NCBI RefSeq assembly: GCF_001456025.1 | Contig: NZ_LMTZ01000145.1 | Span: 1-64,000, forward strand | Direction: 5' to 3' | From: Mastigocoleus testarum BC008 | GTDB lineage: Bacteria > Cyanobacteriota > Cyanobacteriia > Cyanobacteriales > Nostocaceae | DNA: 64,000 nt | Part shown: piece by piece, positions 9,900-18,392 of the stretch | Layout of the letters: each line of letters begins with the position of its first letter | Position numbering within the stretch: the first letter of the stretch is position 1 | The notes under the pieces: generated by a model | Database searches by the model: none | What the model was told of the DNA's origin: nothing | What the model saw: the letters and a program-made list of their open reading frames with translations, nothing else | Made by a program: the position numbers and the translations under genes

Positions 9900-9950
9900 A
9901 TGCCTTTCTTTTTAAGATATTGTTTTGATAGACTTCGAGCAAAACCCTCA

Positions 9951-11078
9951 TCATAGAAGGGTGTGGGTGATTTGTGAACTTGCTAATTCTTCTAGTGTTA
10001 ATTTTGATAATGTTAATAGCATAGAAAGTTCGTTGGCTAATGTTCTTGACTGAGCAAAAAACTGTTTATCAAAATTCTCCAAATTTTTTGCTGCACATAC
10101 GACTAAAGTTTGAAGAATTTTGAACGCACCTTCACTGAGTGGAGGTTCTCCCCGGTAATTTTGTAATCTACCTCCTTCGCGATAATTGGGGAATGATTCT
10201 AAACCAATGAAATGGAGAAACCAGTCAGAACGATAGCTACCAATAGCAGCTACAATACCTCGATAATCAGCTATTAATTCATCTAATAAGTTATTACGCA
10301 TAGATCCAAAAAAGCGGCGAGTAAAGTAATGGGTGCATTCATGCTCTAAGCGAATTTTTAAAGACATTTGCTGCCATTGCATTTTGGTTAATCCTAATTT
10401 GTTCGCTGGTACATTGCTGTAGGGACCAGTGCTAAGAATAATAAATTTATCTTGATATAATTCTTTGCGTGGGATCAAACGTTTAAATTCATTCGACCAC
10501 TCCGATTCAGAGTCATTATTTTGTTGTGCTTTCCATTGTTTTTGATATTGGTAAATACGATTCCAGTTATTGTAGCCACTAACAATACAAGCCCCCATTG
10601 AGTCAGGTACCGGTTGCGGTTCATTCTGTTTGGTAATTGCTTGCACTAAAGTTACAAAATCTTGACGGTTTCCAGCAATTATTACGGGAATAAAGCCTGC
10701 AAGGGTTTCGTGTATTTTTATTTGTAATTTTTCTGGTTCTTTAAAAACTATATTTACAACGTTTTTACTAATACTCGCAAATCCTCCTTGACGAGTTGCA
10801 GCACGATATTCTTCTGTTTTGCTAATACCCGATAGTATGGGAAATTGTAATTGTACAAAAGTATTTTTTAAGACTTCGTGTGACCCTATTTCTTCAGCCT
10901 CTATCACATATTTTTCCCAAGCTGCAATATGAGCTTCTGGTACTGGAGGAAAAGTTTGGGGAAGTTTACATTTATGACTTTCAAAAATATTTTCGTTGTA
11001 ATTCAATAGTTCTGTAACTTCTGAATCACTTGCACCAAATTCAGCTAAAATACGAGCGCGTAATTGTTGCCTATTCAT
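9951..11078 (-). CDS. Zincin-like putative metallopeptidase in export operon
   Basis: I know this only as an uncharacterised cyanobacterial protein type. With the ATG at 11078 (MNRQQLRARI) it has 375 residues and no signal peptide. The telling motif is HECTH (residues 246-250) in a helix, followed 17 residues later by a Glu in LLDELIADYRG. That layout matches zinc peptidases with two His and a downstream Glu. The rest is unfamiliar: PFPPVPEAH-like Pro-rich start, GYNNWNRIYQYQ, ESFPNYREGGRLQNYRG. An earlier ATG at 11126 would overlap the preceding gene by 20 bases. Its place between the heme sensor and the cyclic-nucleotide-fold gene suggests a part in processing the exported peptide or regulating the system, which is inference. 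Confidence 0.75.
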   Translation of the reverse strand: MNRQQLRARILAEFGASDSEVTELLNYNENIFESHKCKLPQTFPPVPEAHIAAWEKYVIEAEEIGSHEVLKNTFVQLQFPILSGISKTEEYRAATRQGGFASISKNVVNIVFKEPEKLQIKIHETLAGFIPVIIAGNRQDFVTLVQAITKQNEPQPVPDSMGACIVSGYNNWNRIYQYQKQWKAQQNNDSESEWSNEFKRLIPRKELYQDKFIILSTGPYSNVPANKLGLTKMQWQQMSLKIRLEHECTHYFTRRFFGSMRNNLLDELIADYRGIVAAIGSYRSDWFLHFIGLESFPNYREGGRLQNYRGEPPLSEGAFKILQTLVVCAAKNLENFDKQFFAQSRTLANELSMLLTLSKLTLEELASSQITHTLL

Positions 11079-11106
11079 AAATCTATAATGCTGTATATTA
11101 TTTAAT

Positions 11107-12066
11107 TTATCTACGATTGGAATCATCTTTTCGACGATTTCCTAAACGATATTCTTCTAATCTTTCAAGAGCCATTACTAAGCTAACTTTCATTCTTGTA
11201 AAAGCTTCTACAAGAATACCAACTTCATTGTTCGATGCACTTTTGAACTCAGCATCCATATTACCTATACTCACAGCTTCTGCAACTTCAACAACCTCCC
11301 TAACAGGGTTAACAACATATCTTTTTAGCCAAAAATTAGCTGCAAAAATAGTAATTGCAAAAATAAGGGCTATGCTTCCTAATACCCATAACAATGCTTG
11401 AATAGCCTTTCGCATAACAATATTAGCTGGAATATAAACTATTTGAGTTCCTAAAACTTCATTTAATTTCCAGCCAAAACCATTATTAGCCCCATATAAG
11501 CGAATCATTTCTTCTGGAGCTTCAGCAGGAATACTATGGCATTTAAGACAGCTAGAGTCTTTAATAATTATAGGAGAAGCAGTATAAAAAAATTTTTCTC
11601 CAGATTTAAGAAAAGTAAAATCTTCAATCTGTGGAATATCTGGTTTGAGAGTAAAATGCTTAATTATTTTCCTTTCAAATTCATTTGCCTTATCCTCAGG
11701 ATTAGTGGGATTGAGCATTGCTTCTTTATATTTATATTCTGCATAGGATGAATGGTTTTGATGTAGAATTTTAAAAATACTTTTTGCGTTATAAGAAGGA
11801 ATTACTTGAGGTACAAATTCATTAGCTTTTATACGTTCTTGAAGTTGAGAAGCAAGTTCATTGTTTGTATAATCACGAGCAGAACTCAAAATATCCATAA
11901 CTACATTTGCAGTCGAAGCAACTTCATGTTGTGCTTTTGAATTTAAAACACGAGCTAAAGTTATACCACTCAAACTAATTCCAACAACAAAAATTAGCAA
12001 CATCAATAAAGTGAAACTTTTAGATAAAGTGGTTTTTTTACCAGTTACTATTCGTGTATAAGGCAT
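11107..12066 (-). CDS. Membrane c-type heme sensor, DUF3365 (Tll0287-like) plus HAMP
   Basis: A 319-residue membrane protein. It has a first span at about 17-38, an extracytoplasmic DUF3365 domain with one c-type heme motif CLKCH (173-177), a second span at about 223-246 and a HAMP domain (about 245-297). It then stops, with no histidine kinase, cyclase or methyl-accepting output. DUF3365 proteins are redox or gas sensors with covalent heme. Signal output must therefore pass through HAMP to another protein, perhaps the adjacent ParA-like or NB-ARC ATPase (inference). It lies 33 bases after the ParA-like gene and touches the zincin gene. Confidence 0.88.
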   Translation of the reverse strand: MPYTRIVTGKKTTLSKSFTLLMLLIFVVGISLSGITLARVLNSKAQHEVASTANVVMDILSSARDYTNNELASQLQERIKANEFVPQVIPSYNAKSIFKILHQNHSSYAEYKYKEAMLNPTNPEDKANEFERKIIKHFTLKPDIPQIEDFTFLKSGEKFFYTASPIIIKDSSCLKCHSIPAEAPEEMIRLYGANNGFGWKLNEVLGTQIVYIPANIVMRKAIQALLWVLGSIALIFAITIFAANFWLKRYVVNPVREVVEVAEAVSIGNMDAEFKSASNNEVGILVEAFTRMKVSLVMALERLEEYRLGNRRKDDSNRR

Positions 12067-12099
12067 AAATTAATTAAACTTAGCTGTGAATGAATTTTT

Positions 12100-12861
12100 T
12101 TATGAAATAATATGTTTAACTATTCCATCTATGGCTTGAGAAATTGGATGATTTGGATAGGTTAGGCAAAATATACTGCTACTACCAAGTCGCAAGATAT
12201 CTTTTGATTCAGGAATTATCCCTGCGACTGGAGCTTCATAAGTTGATTCAACTTTCTTTTTCAAATCGTTAAAGTCGTAATCAGTTAAGACTTTATTAAT
12301 CGTAAGTAATAGTAGTGGTGTTTTTAGCCTGCGAGCAACATCAACTGTGACTGCAGTACCTTGAAAATCTTGTTGATCTGGTCGAAGTATTAACATAACA
12401 ATATCTGAAGTTGTAAGTGAAATCAGGGTTTCTTGGGTCAGACCAGGATGGGTGTCTACAAATAAATAGTCAAGCTTGATGTCTTTAATTAAGTCTTTAA
12501 AACCTTCTAGCAGCAGTTCAACATCAAACCTTTCGCGTAATACACGGGAAATATCGTTCAATTTTGTGCTACAAGGAACCAAATAAATACTGCCGTGATT
12601 GTTTACTTTCTCTTGAAGAACAGATGTAACATCGTAAACTGCATCGCGGATAGGACATTGACCCCAGAGATAGTTATTCAGGGTGTGTTTTATAGTGTTG
12701 TCATTTAAACCGAAGAGAATATGAATCCCAGGTGACTGAATATCCGTATCTATGACACCAACTCGATATCCTTTACGAGCAACTATTGCAGCTATATTTG
12801 CTGTTAAATTCGACTTACCTGTACCACCTCTGTATGAATGAATAGAAATTATTCTAGGCAT
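12100..12861 (-). CDS. ParA/MinD-family ATPase
   Basis: A soluble 253-residue deviant-Walker ATPase. Residues 1-20 carry the P-loop RGGTGKSN, followed by VIDTDIQSPG (switch I/Walker A' region), LFVDTHPGLTQETL (Walker B) and an ending with KDILRLGSSSIF. MinD/ParA proteins dimerise on ATP and position or regulate partners on membranes or DNA. No ParB, MinE or chromosome-partition context is present. Instead it lies between an NB-ARC gene and a membrane heme sensor, which suggests switching or positioning of the export complex. The gap to the NB-ARC gene is about 150 bases, so an internal promoter is possible. Confidence 0.9.
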   Translation of the reverse strand: MPRIISIHSYRGGTGKSNLTANIAAIVARKGYRVGVIDTDIQSPGIHILFGLNDNTIKHTLNNYLWGQCPIRDAVYDVTSVLQEKVNNHGSIYLVPCSTKLNDISRVLRERFDVELLLEGFKDLIKDIKLDYLFVDTHPGLTQETLISLTTSDIVMLILRPDQQDFQGTAVTVDVARRLKTPLLLLTINKVLTDYDFNDLKKKVESTYEAPVAGIIPESKDILRLGSSSIFCLTYPNHPISQAIDGIVKHIIS

Positions 12862-13007
12862 AATTTAAACAACCTCTTCAATATTTGTAGTTAATTTTGT
12901 GTCCCTAGGATTTAAATAATTTTGAAAGTTATTGTCTATTTATCAGCAATCCTGAGTGAATTATTTGAGTTTGAACCAGCTTAAAGTCAAGTAGACCTAC
13001 TGTACTA

Positions 13008-14780
13008 CTAACTAGCTTCTTTGTCATTGAGAAATTTGTAATTATAAAGTGAACTTCCAATTAAATTATTTGGTATGTGACAAATTAAATTGAAAATATT
13101 TTCATATAAATATCCACATTTATCCTCATAATATTTCTCAATTTCTAAGTGAAGATTTTTTAGATTTTTTCCTAAATCACTTTGGTTTTTAAATATAGTA
13201 ATTAGTTTTTCTATTACTGTTTTAGTTATAAGATTAATATGAGCTTTTTTGGTTGAACAATGAATTTCAATTTTCAACAAAACGTGGGTTTTGAGTAAAT
13301 CTAATTCCCCTGTTACAACTTCTTCACAAACTCTATCAATTAACGAGTTTATAACATATTCCATAACGATCTGTTTTAATGTAAATTTATTACCCCTATT
13401 TTCAACTAAGGAAGATTGAACCAAATATTTCAGTGTCTCCATTACCTTTTGTCGCGGAACTGAGGGATAGATTTCTAATAATAATTGAGCTATGGATACT
13501 GGTTCGCGATGAATTGCTAACCAGTATAAAATAGATTTTGCCAAGCTAGATATTCTATAAAAATGCTGTCCTAAAAGGTTACAAATTTCATCAAGTAACA
13601 AGGTTTTATATTGAATAAATTCTTTTATATCTCCTTGGAATAATTCTTTAATTGCAACTGCTGCTATTTTGAGCGCTAAAGGATTTCCTGAATACTGCTC
13701 TACCAGGTATTCATATCCATCTTCGCCAGAAGAATAGCAACCTTTAAATTGCAATAGCTTTTGTCCTGCTGAAGTACTCAAACCACTTAAATGTATACAT
13801 TGAACTGATGAATTTTCCCCTTCCATCAGAGCAAGTTCTTTTGGTTTTTCACGACCAGTGATGATCAAGTGACTAGTGTGATGACATTCTCCTAAAAGTT
13901 TGAAGAAGTTACCATAATCTTCAAAACCTGGCTTGTAGCAACCTGTATTTTCTCCATTACACAGAATAGTTTCTATATTATCCAATATCAACAAACAACG
14001 ATGTTTACGTAAAAATTCAAGTAGAAGAGATATTTTCCCATCTACACTTTCAGGTAATTCTACTCTCTCTTTTTTACGAATAGATTGCAGTAAACTGTTT
14101 AAAATATCTTCTAAAGAGGGTTCATTTTGTAACGAACGCCAAATGAGAAAATCAAATTGATTCTGCATCCTTTTTGCTAATTTTACGGATAAATGGGTCT
14201 TACCAATTCCACCCATTCCCACAATACCGATGATTCGAGAATTATAGGTATTTATCCATTCTTCAAGAGTATTTTGCTCCTTATTACGCCCATAAAATAC
14301 AGAAACATCAGGAGCTTCTCCCCAATCATGGCAATAATTATTTACCAAGTTTTTATGAACATCTAAAGTTAATGTATCTTGATTGAGTGAACTAGCAAAA
14401 TTTGTTTGTTTTGAAGTCTCTTGCTGTTCTCTTATATTTGTGTTCGCTGGGTCAGGAGATGAAGAAGAAAAGCGATTTACAATACCTAACTGTCTCTCAA
14501 TCGCACTTTTAAAAGTGTTCTTTTTAACTTTTTCCCCAAAGACACTAGAAAGAAGTTGCCATAATTTCGGTCCAACATCTTGCTTCAAGTAATTTGGTGA
14601 ATAGCCATGTGTTTTGGCTATCTGTTCGTAACCTTGACGAGAACCAGAGCAAGTAGATTCAATTATAAGTCTCTGTAAGTCATTCAAATGTACTCCTAGC
14701 TTGGTAAAAACTAAGGTATCAGTAAATTGAAGCACTTCTTTTGGATTCATAGAAGAACTTTCTGCCTCTAATATTCTCAT
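13008..14780 (-). CDS. NB-ARC (NLR-like) ATPase with N-terminal HTH
   Basis: A STAND-class signalling ATPase. The first ~90 residues (LQFTDTLVFTKLGVHLNDLQ, then YEQIAKTHGYSPNYLKQDVG) form the HTH module of cyanobacterial vWA-MoxR-associated and NB-ARC proteins. After a Ser/Thr/Gln-rich linker comes GEAPDVSVFYGR, then an NB-ARC domain with P-loop GMGGIGKTH (188-196 from this start), Walker B CLLILDNIE and sensor HLIITGREKP. Winged-helix and helical segments complete it. No WD40, TPR or LRR sensor repeats follow, unlike many relatives. I chose the ATG at 14780 because AGGTG lies six bases upstream; a GTG (14789) and a later ATG (14750) are alternatives. It is probably the first gene of the minus-strand export operon. 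Confidence 0.88.
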   Translation of the reverse strand: MRILEAESSSMNPKEVLQFTDTLVFTKLGVHLNDLQRLIIESTCSGSRQGYEQIAKTHGYSPNYLKQDVGPKLWQLLSSVFGEKVKKNTFKSAIERQLGIVNRFSSSSPDPANTNIREQQETSKQTNFASSLNQDTLTLDVHKNLVNNYCHDWGEAPDVSVFYGRNKEQNTLEEWINTYNSRIIGIVGMGGIGKTHLSVKLAKRMQNQFDFLIWRSLQNEPSLEDILNSLLQSIRKKERVELPESVDGKISLLLEFLRKHRCLLILDNIETILCNGENTGCYKPGFEDYGNFFKLLGECHHTSHLIITGREKPKELALMEGENSSVQCIHLSGLSTSAGQKLLQFKGCYSSGEDGYEYLVEQYSGNPLALKIAAVAIKELFQGDIKEFIQYKTLLLDEICNLLGQHFYRISSLAKSILYWLAIHREPVSIAQLLLEIYPSVPRQKVMETLKYLVQSSLVENRGNKFTLKQIVMEYVINSLIDRVCEEVVTGELDLLKTHVLLKIEIHCSTKKAHINLITKTVIEKLITIFKNQSDLGKNLKNLHLEIEKYYEDKCGYLYENIFNLICHIPNNLIGSSLYNYKFLNDKEAS

Positions 14781-15537
14781 ATATCGCACCTATGCCTATA
14801 GGGTAATTTTGTAGATGAGTTAAACTGACTAACAGAACTTAGACATTTTTTAATTCAAAAAATAGCTTCAAAGCTTTATAAGTCAATACTTTTACATAGA
14901 ATTGGTTGTTTTATTTATAAATACATCTAGGTTATGGCTAACGCCACACAACGCTAAGAGCGATTTTTAGCACTTTGAAGTTAACCCCTTGTCATGATTG
15001 GCTTTAAGGCTGTTTCCCACTCCTTTTTTGTCCGAGTCCCGTTAGCCAGTATTGAGAAAATAAGGTTATAAGTCTAAAAGCTAAAAAGCTTTTCTTGCTT
15101 TCTATAAATTAATTATGATTGACTATCCAACTTAATAGTTCAGGGTGAATTCAGTAATATTGACTTAAGTTCAGCCTGATATTACTGAATTTAAATTCAG
15201 GTAATTCAAATAAATTCAGGTAAAAATACCGTCTTTTTTACTGCTACAATGCTAACTTTACTAAGTTTTCGACTTATATTTGATCGCAGCAAATCTAAAG
15301 GTTTTTGAAATTTTATATCCCCTCAGATATATATTTTTATAGTAAAAGTGATTATATTAATCAATAATTGACTCATTGTTGACAAGTAAACATTTATCTT
15401 GAAAAAGTAATTTATTCAATTTTTTTATTTTGCTAATCTGATGATCGGCGAAATAATTAAGATAAATATAGCTAATGTAGTAAGCTCGAACTTCAAAATC
15501 CCACCCTCATAGAGGGATATGGTATAAAACATTAATT
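14781..15537. other. 757-base AT-rich divergent intergenic region
   Basis: This lies between the divergent NB-ARC and AAA-CHASE2 genes and should carry both promoters. It contains a short copy of a dispersed cyanobacterial repeat (GGCTAACGCCAC near 14936, with a GTTAGCC partner near 15050) and the inverted/direct repeat cluster listed separately. I see no reading frame I would defend. Confidence 0.6.
15148..15216. repeat. Inverted repeat and iterated TTCAGG boxes
   Basis: A perfect 13-base inverted repeat, AATTCAGTAATAT (15148-15160) and ATATTACTGAATT (15179-15191), is followed by two direct AAATTCAGGTAA boxes (15193-15204 and 15212 onward). Further TTCAGG/TTCAGC variants lie just to the left. 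It sits about 330 bases before the AAA-CHASE2 start and 370 before the NB-ARC start. The pattern resembles an operator cluster, but no terminator T-run follows. Binding protein unknown. Confidence 0.45.
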
Positions 15538-17898
15538 ATGAAAACTTCACTCAATGCCCCCTATCAATATCAAGTCGGAGGAAGTTTACCTCCTGATGCT
15601 CATACCTACGTCGTACGCCAAGCAGATAATGAACTCTACAATGCTTTGTTAGCAAGGGAATATTGTTATGTTCTTAATTCCCGACAGATGGGCAAGTCTA
15701 GCTTACGGATACAGACTATGCATAAGTTACAATCTCAAGGTATTACTTGTACAGAGATTGAATTGACCGGAATTGGTTTTCGGAAAATTACGCCACAACA
15801 ATGGTATGGCGGTATCATTCAGGAATTAATCAGTGGTTTTAACTTAAAGGTAAATCGCCGTAGTTGGTTGCGCGAACAAGAAGACTTATCACCTATCCAG
15901 CAGTTGGGGAAATTTATTGAAACAGTATTGTTGGTGCAGATTAGTCAAGATATTGTTGTATTCATTGATGAAACTGATAGTGTTCTGAGCTTAAGTTTTC
16001 CTACTGATGATTTTTTTGCCTTAATTCGTAATTGCTACGATAAGCGAGCAACTAAACCAGAATATAGAAGACTTACTTTTGCATTGTTAGGTGTTGTCGC
16101 ACCTAACAATCTGATTCAAGATAAATATTCTACTCCCTTTAATATCGGTCGAGGAATTGAACTCAAGGGTTTTCAATTAAATGAAAGCAGTGTTTTAGCT
16201 CAAGGATTGACACACAAAGTTGAAAATCCCCAAGTTATCTTAAAAGAAATTTTGTATTGGACACAAGGACAACCATTTTTGACTCAGAAACTTTGTTCCT
16301 TAGTTCAAAACAGTCAAACTGTTATCCCTGCTGGTGCTGAGAAAGAATGGATCAAGCAGTTAGTACAACAAAGAATAGTTACAGATTGGGAATTTCAAGA
16401 TGAACCAGAACATCTTAGAACAATTCGCGATCGGCTTTGTCACAACAGAGGCGATACCCGTAAAGTTGATGGGATTTTAACACATAGGAATAATTGTTCC
16501 AGTGAAAAATTGCTGCAACTATATAGAAAAATACTTACAGAGAAGAAAATCACTGACAAAAAATCTCAAGAGTATGTGAAATTGTGTCTATCTGGTTTAG
16601 TTAGTCAAGAGAGGGGAAGCTTAGTCGTTAAAAACCAGATCTATGCAACTATCTTTAATCTTGATTGGGTTAGGGAAAACCTCAAAGCTTCAGAAAAATC
16701 CCGACCTACTTCAGTATCACCTTGGACTGCAGTTGCTGCAAGTATGGTAACTGCTAGCTTAGTGGTAGGTATGCGATTTCTGGGTTTATTGCAAGCATGG
16801 GAATTAAATGCTTTCGATCATCTAATGCAACTTAGACCCATCGAAGAATCGGATCAAAGGCTTTTATTAGTTACTATCACAGAAGAGGATGTTAAATCCC
16901 AACTTAAAGATGACGATAGAGAAGGCTCATTATCTAACCGTTCTTTAGAGCAACTATTGACAAAATTAGAAAACTATGGAGCGAAAGTTATTGGCTTAGA
17001 TATTTTCCGCGATCGTCCTGTAAAAGGGAACTACCAGGAATTAATTAAAAGAATGCGAAATAGTAATAAATTATTTTCTATTTGCAAATACGGAAGTCCT
17101 GGTGTTCCCCCTCCTCCAGAAGTCCCTGGAGAACGTCAAGGATTTAACAACATTTTATTGGATTCCGATGATGTAATTCGTCGCCATTTATTAGCTGTAA
17201 ATGAAGCATCACCTTGTCAAAGTAAATACGCTTTTAGTTGGCAATTAGCAATGAAGTACTTGAATGATAAGGGGATACAACTTGAATTTACTCCAGATAA
17301 TTATTTGAAGTTAGGTAATACTGTCTTCAAAGTTTTGGAAACAAATACGGGAGGTTACCACAAGATTGATAACCAGGGTCACCAAGTATTACTTAATTAC
17401 CGAGCGAATTCAAGAATTGCTGAGAAACTTAACCTACAACAAGTCCTCAATAATCAGTTTGATACCAATTTAGTAAAAAATCGTATAGTCCTTATTGGTA
17501 CAGTCGCTCAGAGTTTCAATGACCATAATTGGCGCACACCCTATAGTGGTGGGTGGTCGGTCAAAACAATGAGTGGTGTAGAAAATCAGGCGCATATGGT
17601 GAGTCATATTCTCAGTGCAGTACTGGATAATCGACCTTTGATTTGGTCTTTATCAGAAGCAGGTGAAATCATCTGGATTTACTCCTGGTCATTTATAGGA
17701 GGTTTACTGGTTTGGAGTTTGCGAACGCCACTGAAAATTAGATTTGCTGGGTGTGTGGCTCTAGGGATTTTATATGGTAGCTGTTGGGTGTTGTTGGTAG
17801 TAAATGCTGCTTGGTTACCTTTAGTTCCCTCAGCTTTAGTGTTGGTGGGTAGCGTTGCCAGTGTAATGATTTGTAATAACTATTTTAAAAGTTTTTGA
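15538..17898 (+). CDS. AAA-like ATPase domain fused to CHASE2 sensor
   Basis: A 786-residue membrane protein. Residues ~10-340 are the cyanobacterial AAA-like (AAA_35) domain: YQVGGSLPPDAHTYVVRQAD start, P-loop variant LNSRQMGKSSL, Walker B IVVFIDETDSVL. A span at about 398-420 leads to an extracytoplasmic CHASE2 domain (LQAWELNAFDHLMQLRPIEE, VIGLDIFRDRPV, IVLIGTVAQSFNDHNWRTPY). Two or three C-terminal spans close it. CHASE2 normally senses external ligands in kinases or cyclases; here the cytoplasmic output is the AAA-like ATPase. It starts the plus-strand block that contains the CHAT, DUF928 and second AAA genes. Confidence 0.92.
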   Translation: MKTSLNAPYQYQVGGSLPPDAHTYVVRQADNELYNALLAREYCYVLNSRQMGKSSLRIQTMHKLQSQGITCTEIELTGIGFRKITPQQWYGGIIQELISGFNLKVNRRSWLREQEDLSPIQQLGKFIETVLLVQISQDIVVFIDETDSVLSLSFPTDDFFALIRNCYDKRATKPEYRRLTFALLGVVAPNNLIQDKYSTPFNIGRGIELKGFQLNESSVLAQGLTHKVENPQVILKEILYWTQGQPFLTQKLCSLVQNSQTVIPAGAEKEWIKQLVQQRIVTDWEFQDEPEHLRTIRDRLCHNRGDTRKVDGILTHRNNCSSEKLLQLYRKILTEKKITDKKSQEYVKLCLSGLVSQERGSLVVKNQIYATIFNLDWVRENLKASEKSRPTSVSPWTAVAASMVTASLVVGMRFLGLLQAWELNAFDHLMQLRPIEESDQRLLLVTITEEDVKSQLKDDDREGSLSNRSLEQLLTKLENYGAKVIGLDIFRDRPVKGNYQELIKRMRNSNKLFSICKYGSPGVPPPPEVPGERQGFNNILLDSDDVIRRHLLAVNEASPCQSKYAFSWQLAMKYLNDKGIQLEFTPDNYLKLGNTVFKVLETNTGGYHKIDNQGHQVLLNYRANSRIAEKLNLQQVLNNQFDTNLVKNRIVLIGTVAQSFNDHNWRTPYSGGWSVKTMSGVENQAHMVSHILSAVLDNRPLIWSLSEAGEIIWIYSWSFIGGLLVWSLRTPLKIRFAGCVALGILYGSCWVLLVVNAAWLPLVPSALVLVGSVASVMICNNYFKSF

Positions 17899-18049
17899 TG
17901 ATATTATTACCAGTCTGCTTTGTGACTGCATTAGATAATTGAATATATATAATTGAAATTCATATTGATTAAAAAAACAATTACTAAATCATAATTTTGA
18001 ATACATTTAGAAAATCAAATATTTTTTATCCAGTCTTATAGATCCATAA

Positions 18050-18370
18050 CATTATTAAGGATTATGGAGAAACCTTAAAAGGTACTGTTGGGCAAGCAAG
18101 AGCTAATGTTCGGGGAGTTGCAACCTATACTCTGTTTGGTGAGACAGCGCGGTCTTGGGGGTCTCCCCCATGAGCGACTTGCCGAACCCGTAAGGGTGCA
18201 AGTCTGGTGGAGCAAGTGGCGATAGTGAATCGTTAGTACCCATCTATGGTGAATAGCTTGCTGCGTTCAAATATCCCTCGACTTACTTGATAAACCAAGA
18301 ATTAGCGAGGTTTAAAGAGTCAGGGAAGTGTCAATCCCAACTACTTGACATGATATAAATTCACTGAGTT
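18050..18370. other. GC-richer spacer with palindromic repeat and possible structured RNA
   Basis: The 494-base gap between the CHASE2 and CHAT genes holds no good frame but has an unusual, non-AT-rich stretch. It contains a dispersed cyanobacterial palindrome (GGGGG-TCT-CCCCC around 18155-18168, flanked by GCGCGGTC and ATGAGCGAC) and then AAGGGTGCAAGTC, recalling group II intron domain I segments. No reverse transcriptase frame is present. It could be an intron relic, a mobile-repeat mosaic or an RNA leader. Confidence 0.35.
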
Positions 18371-18392
18371 TTCAAACTACCCCTATTTTTGT

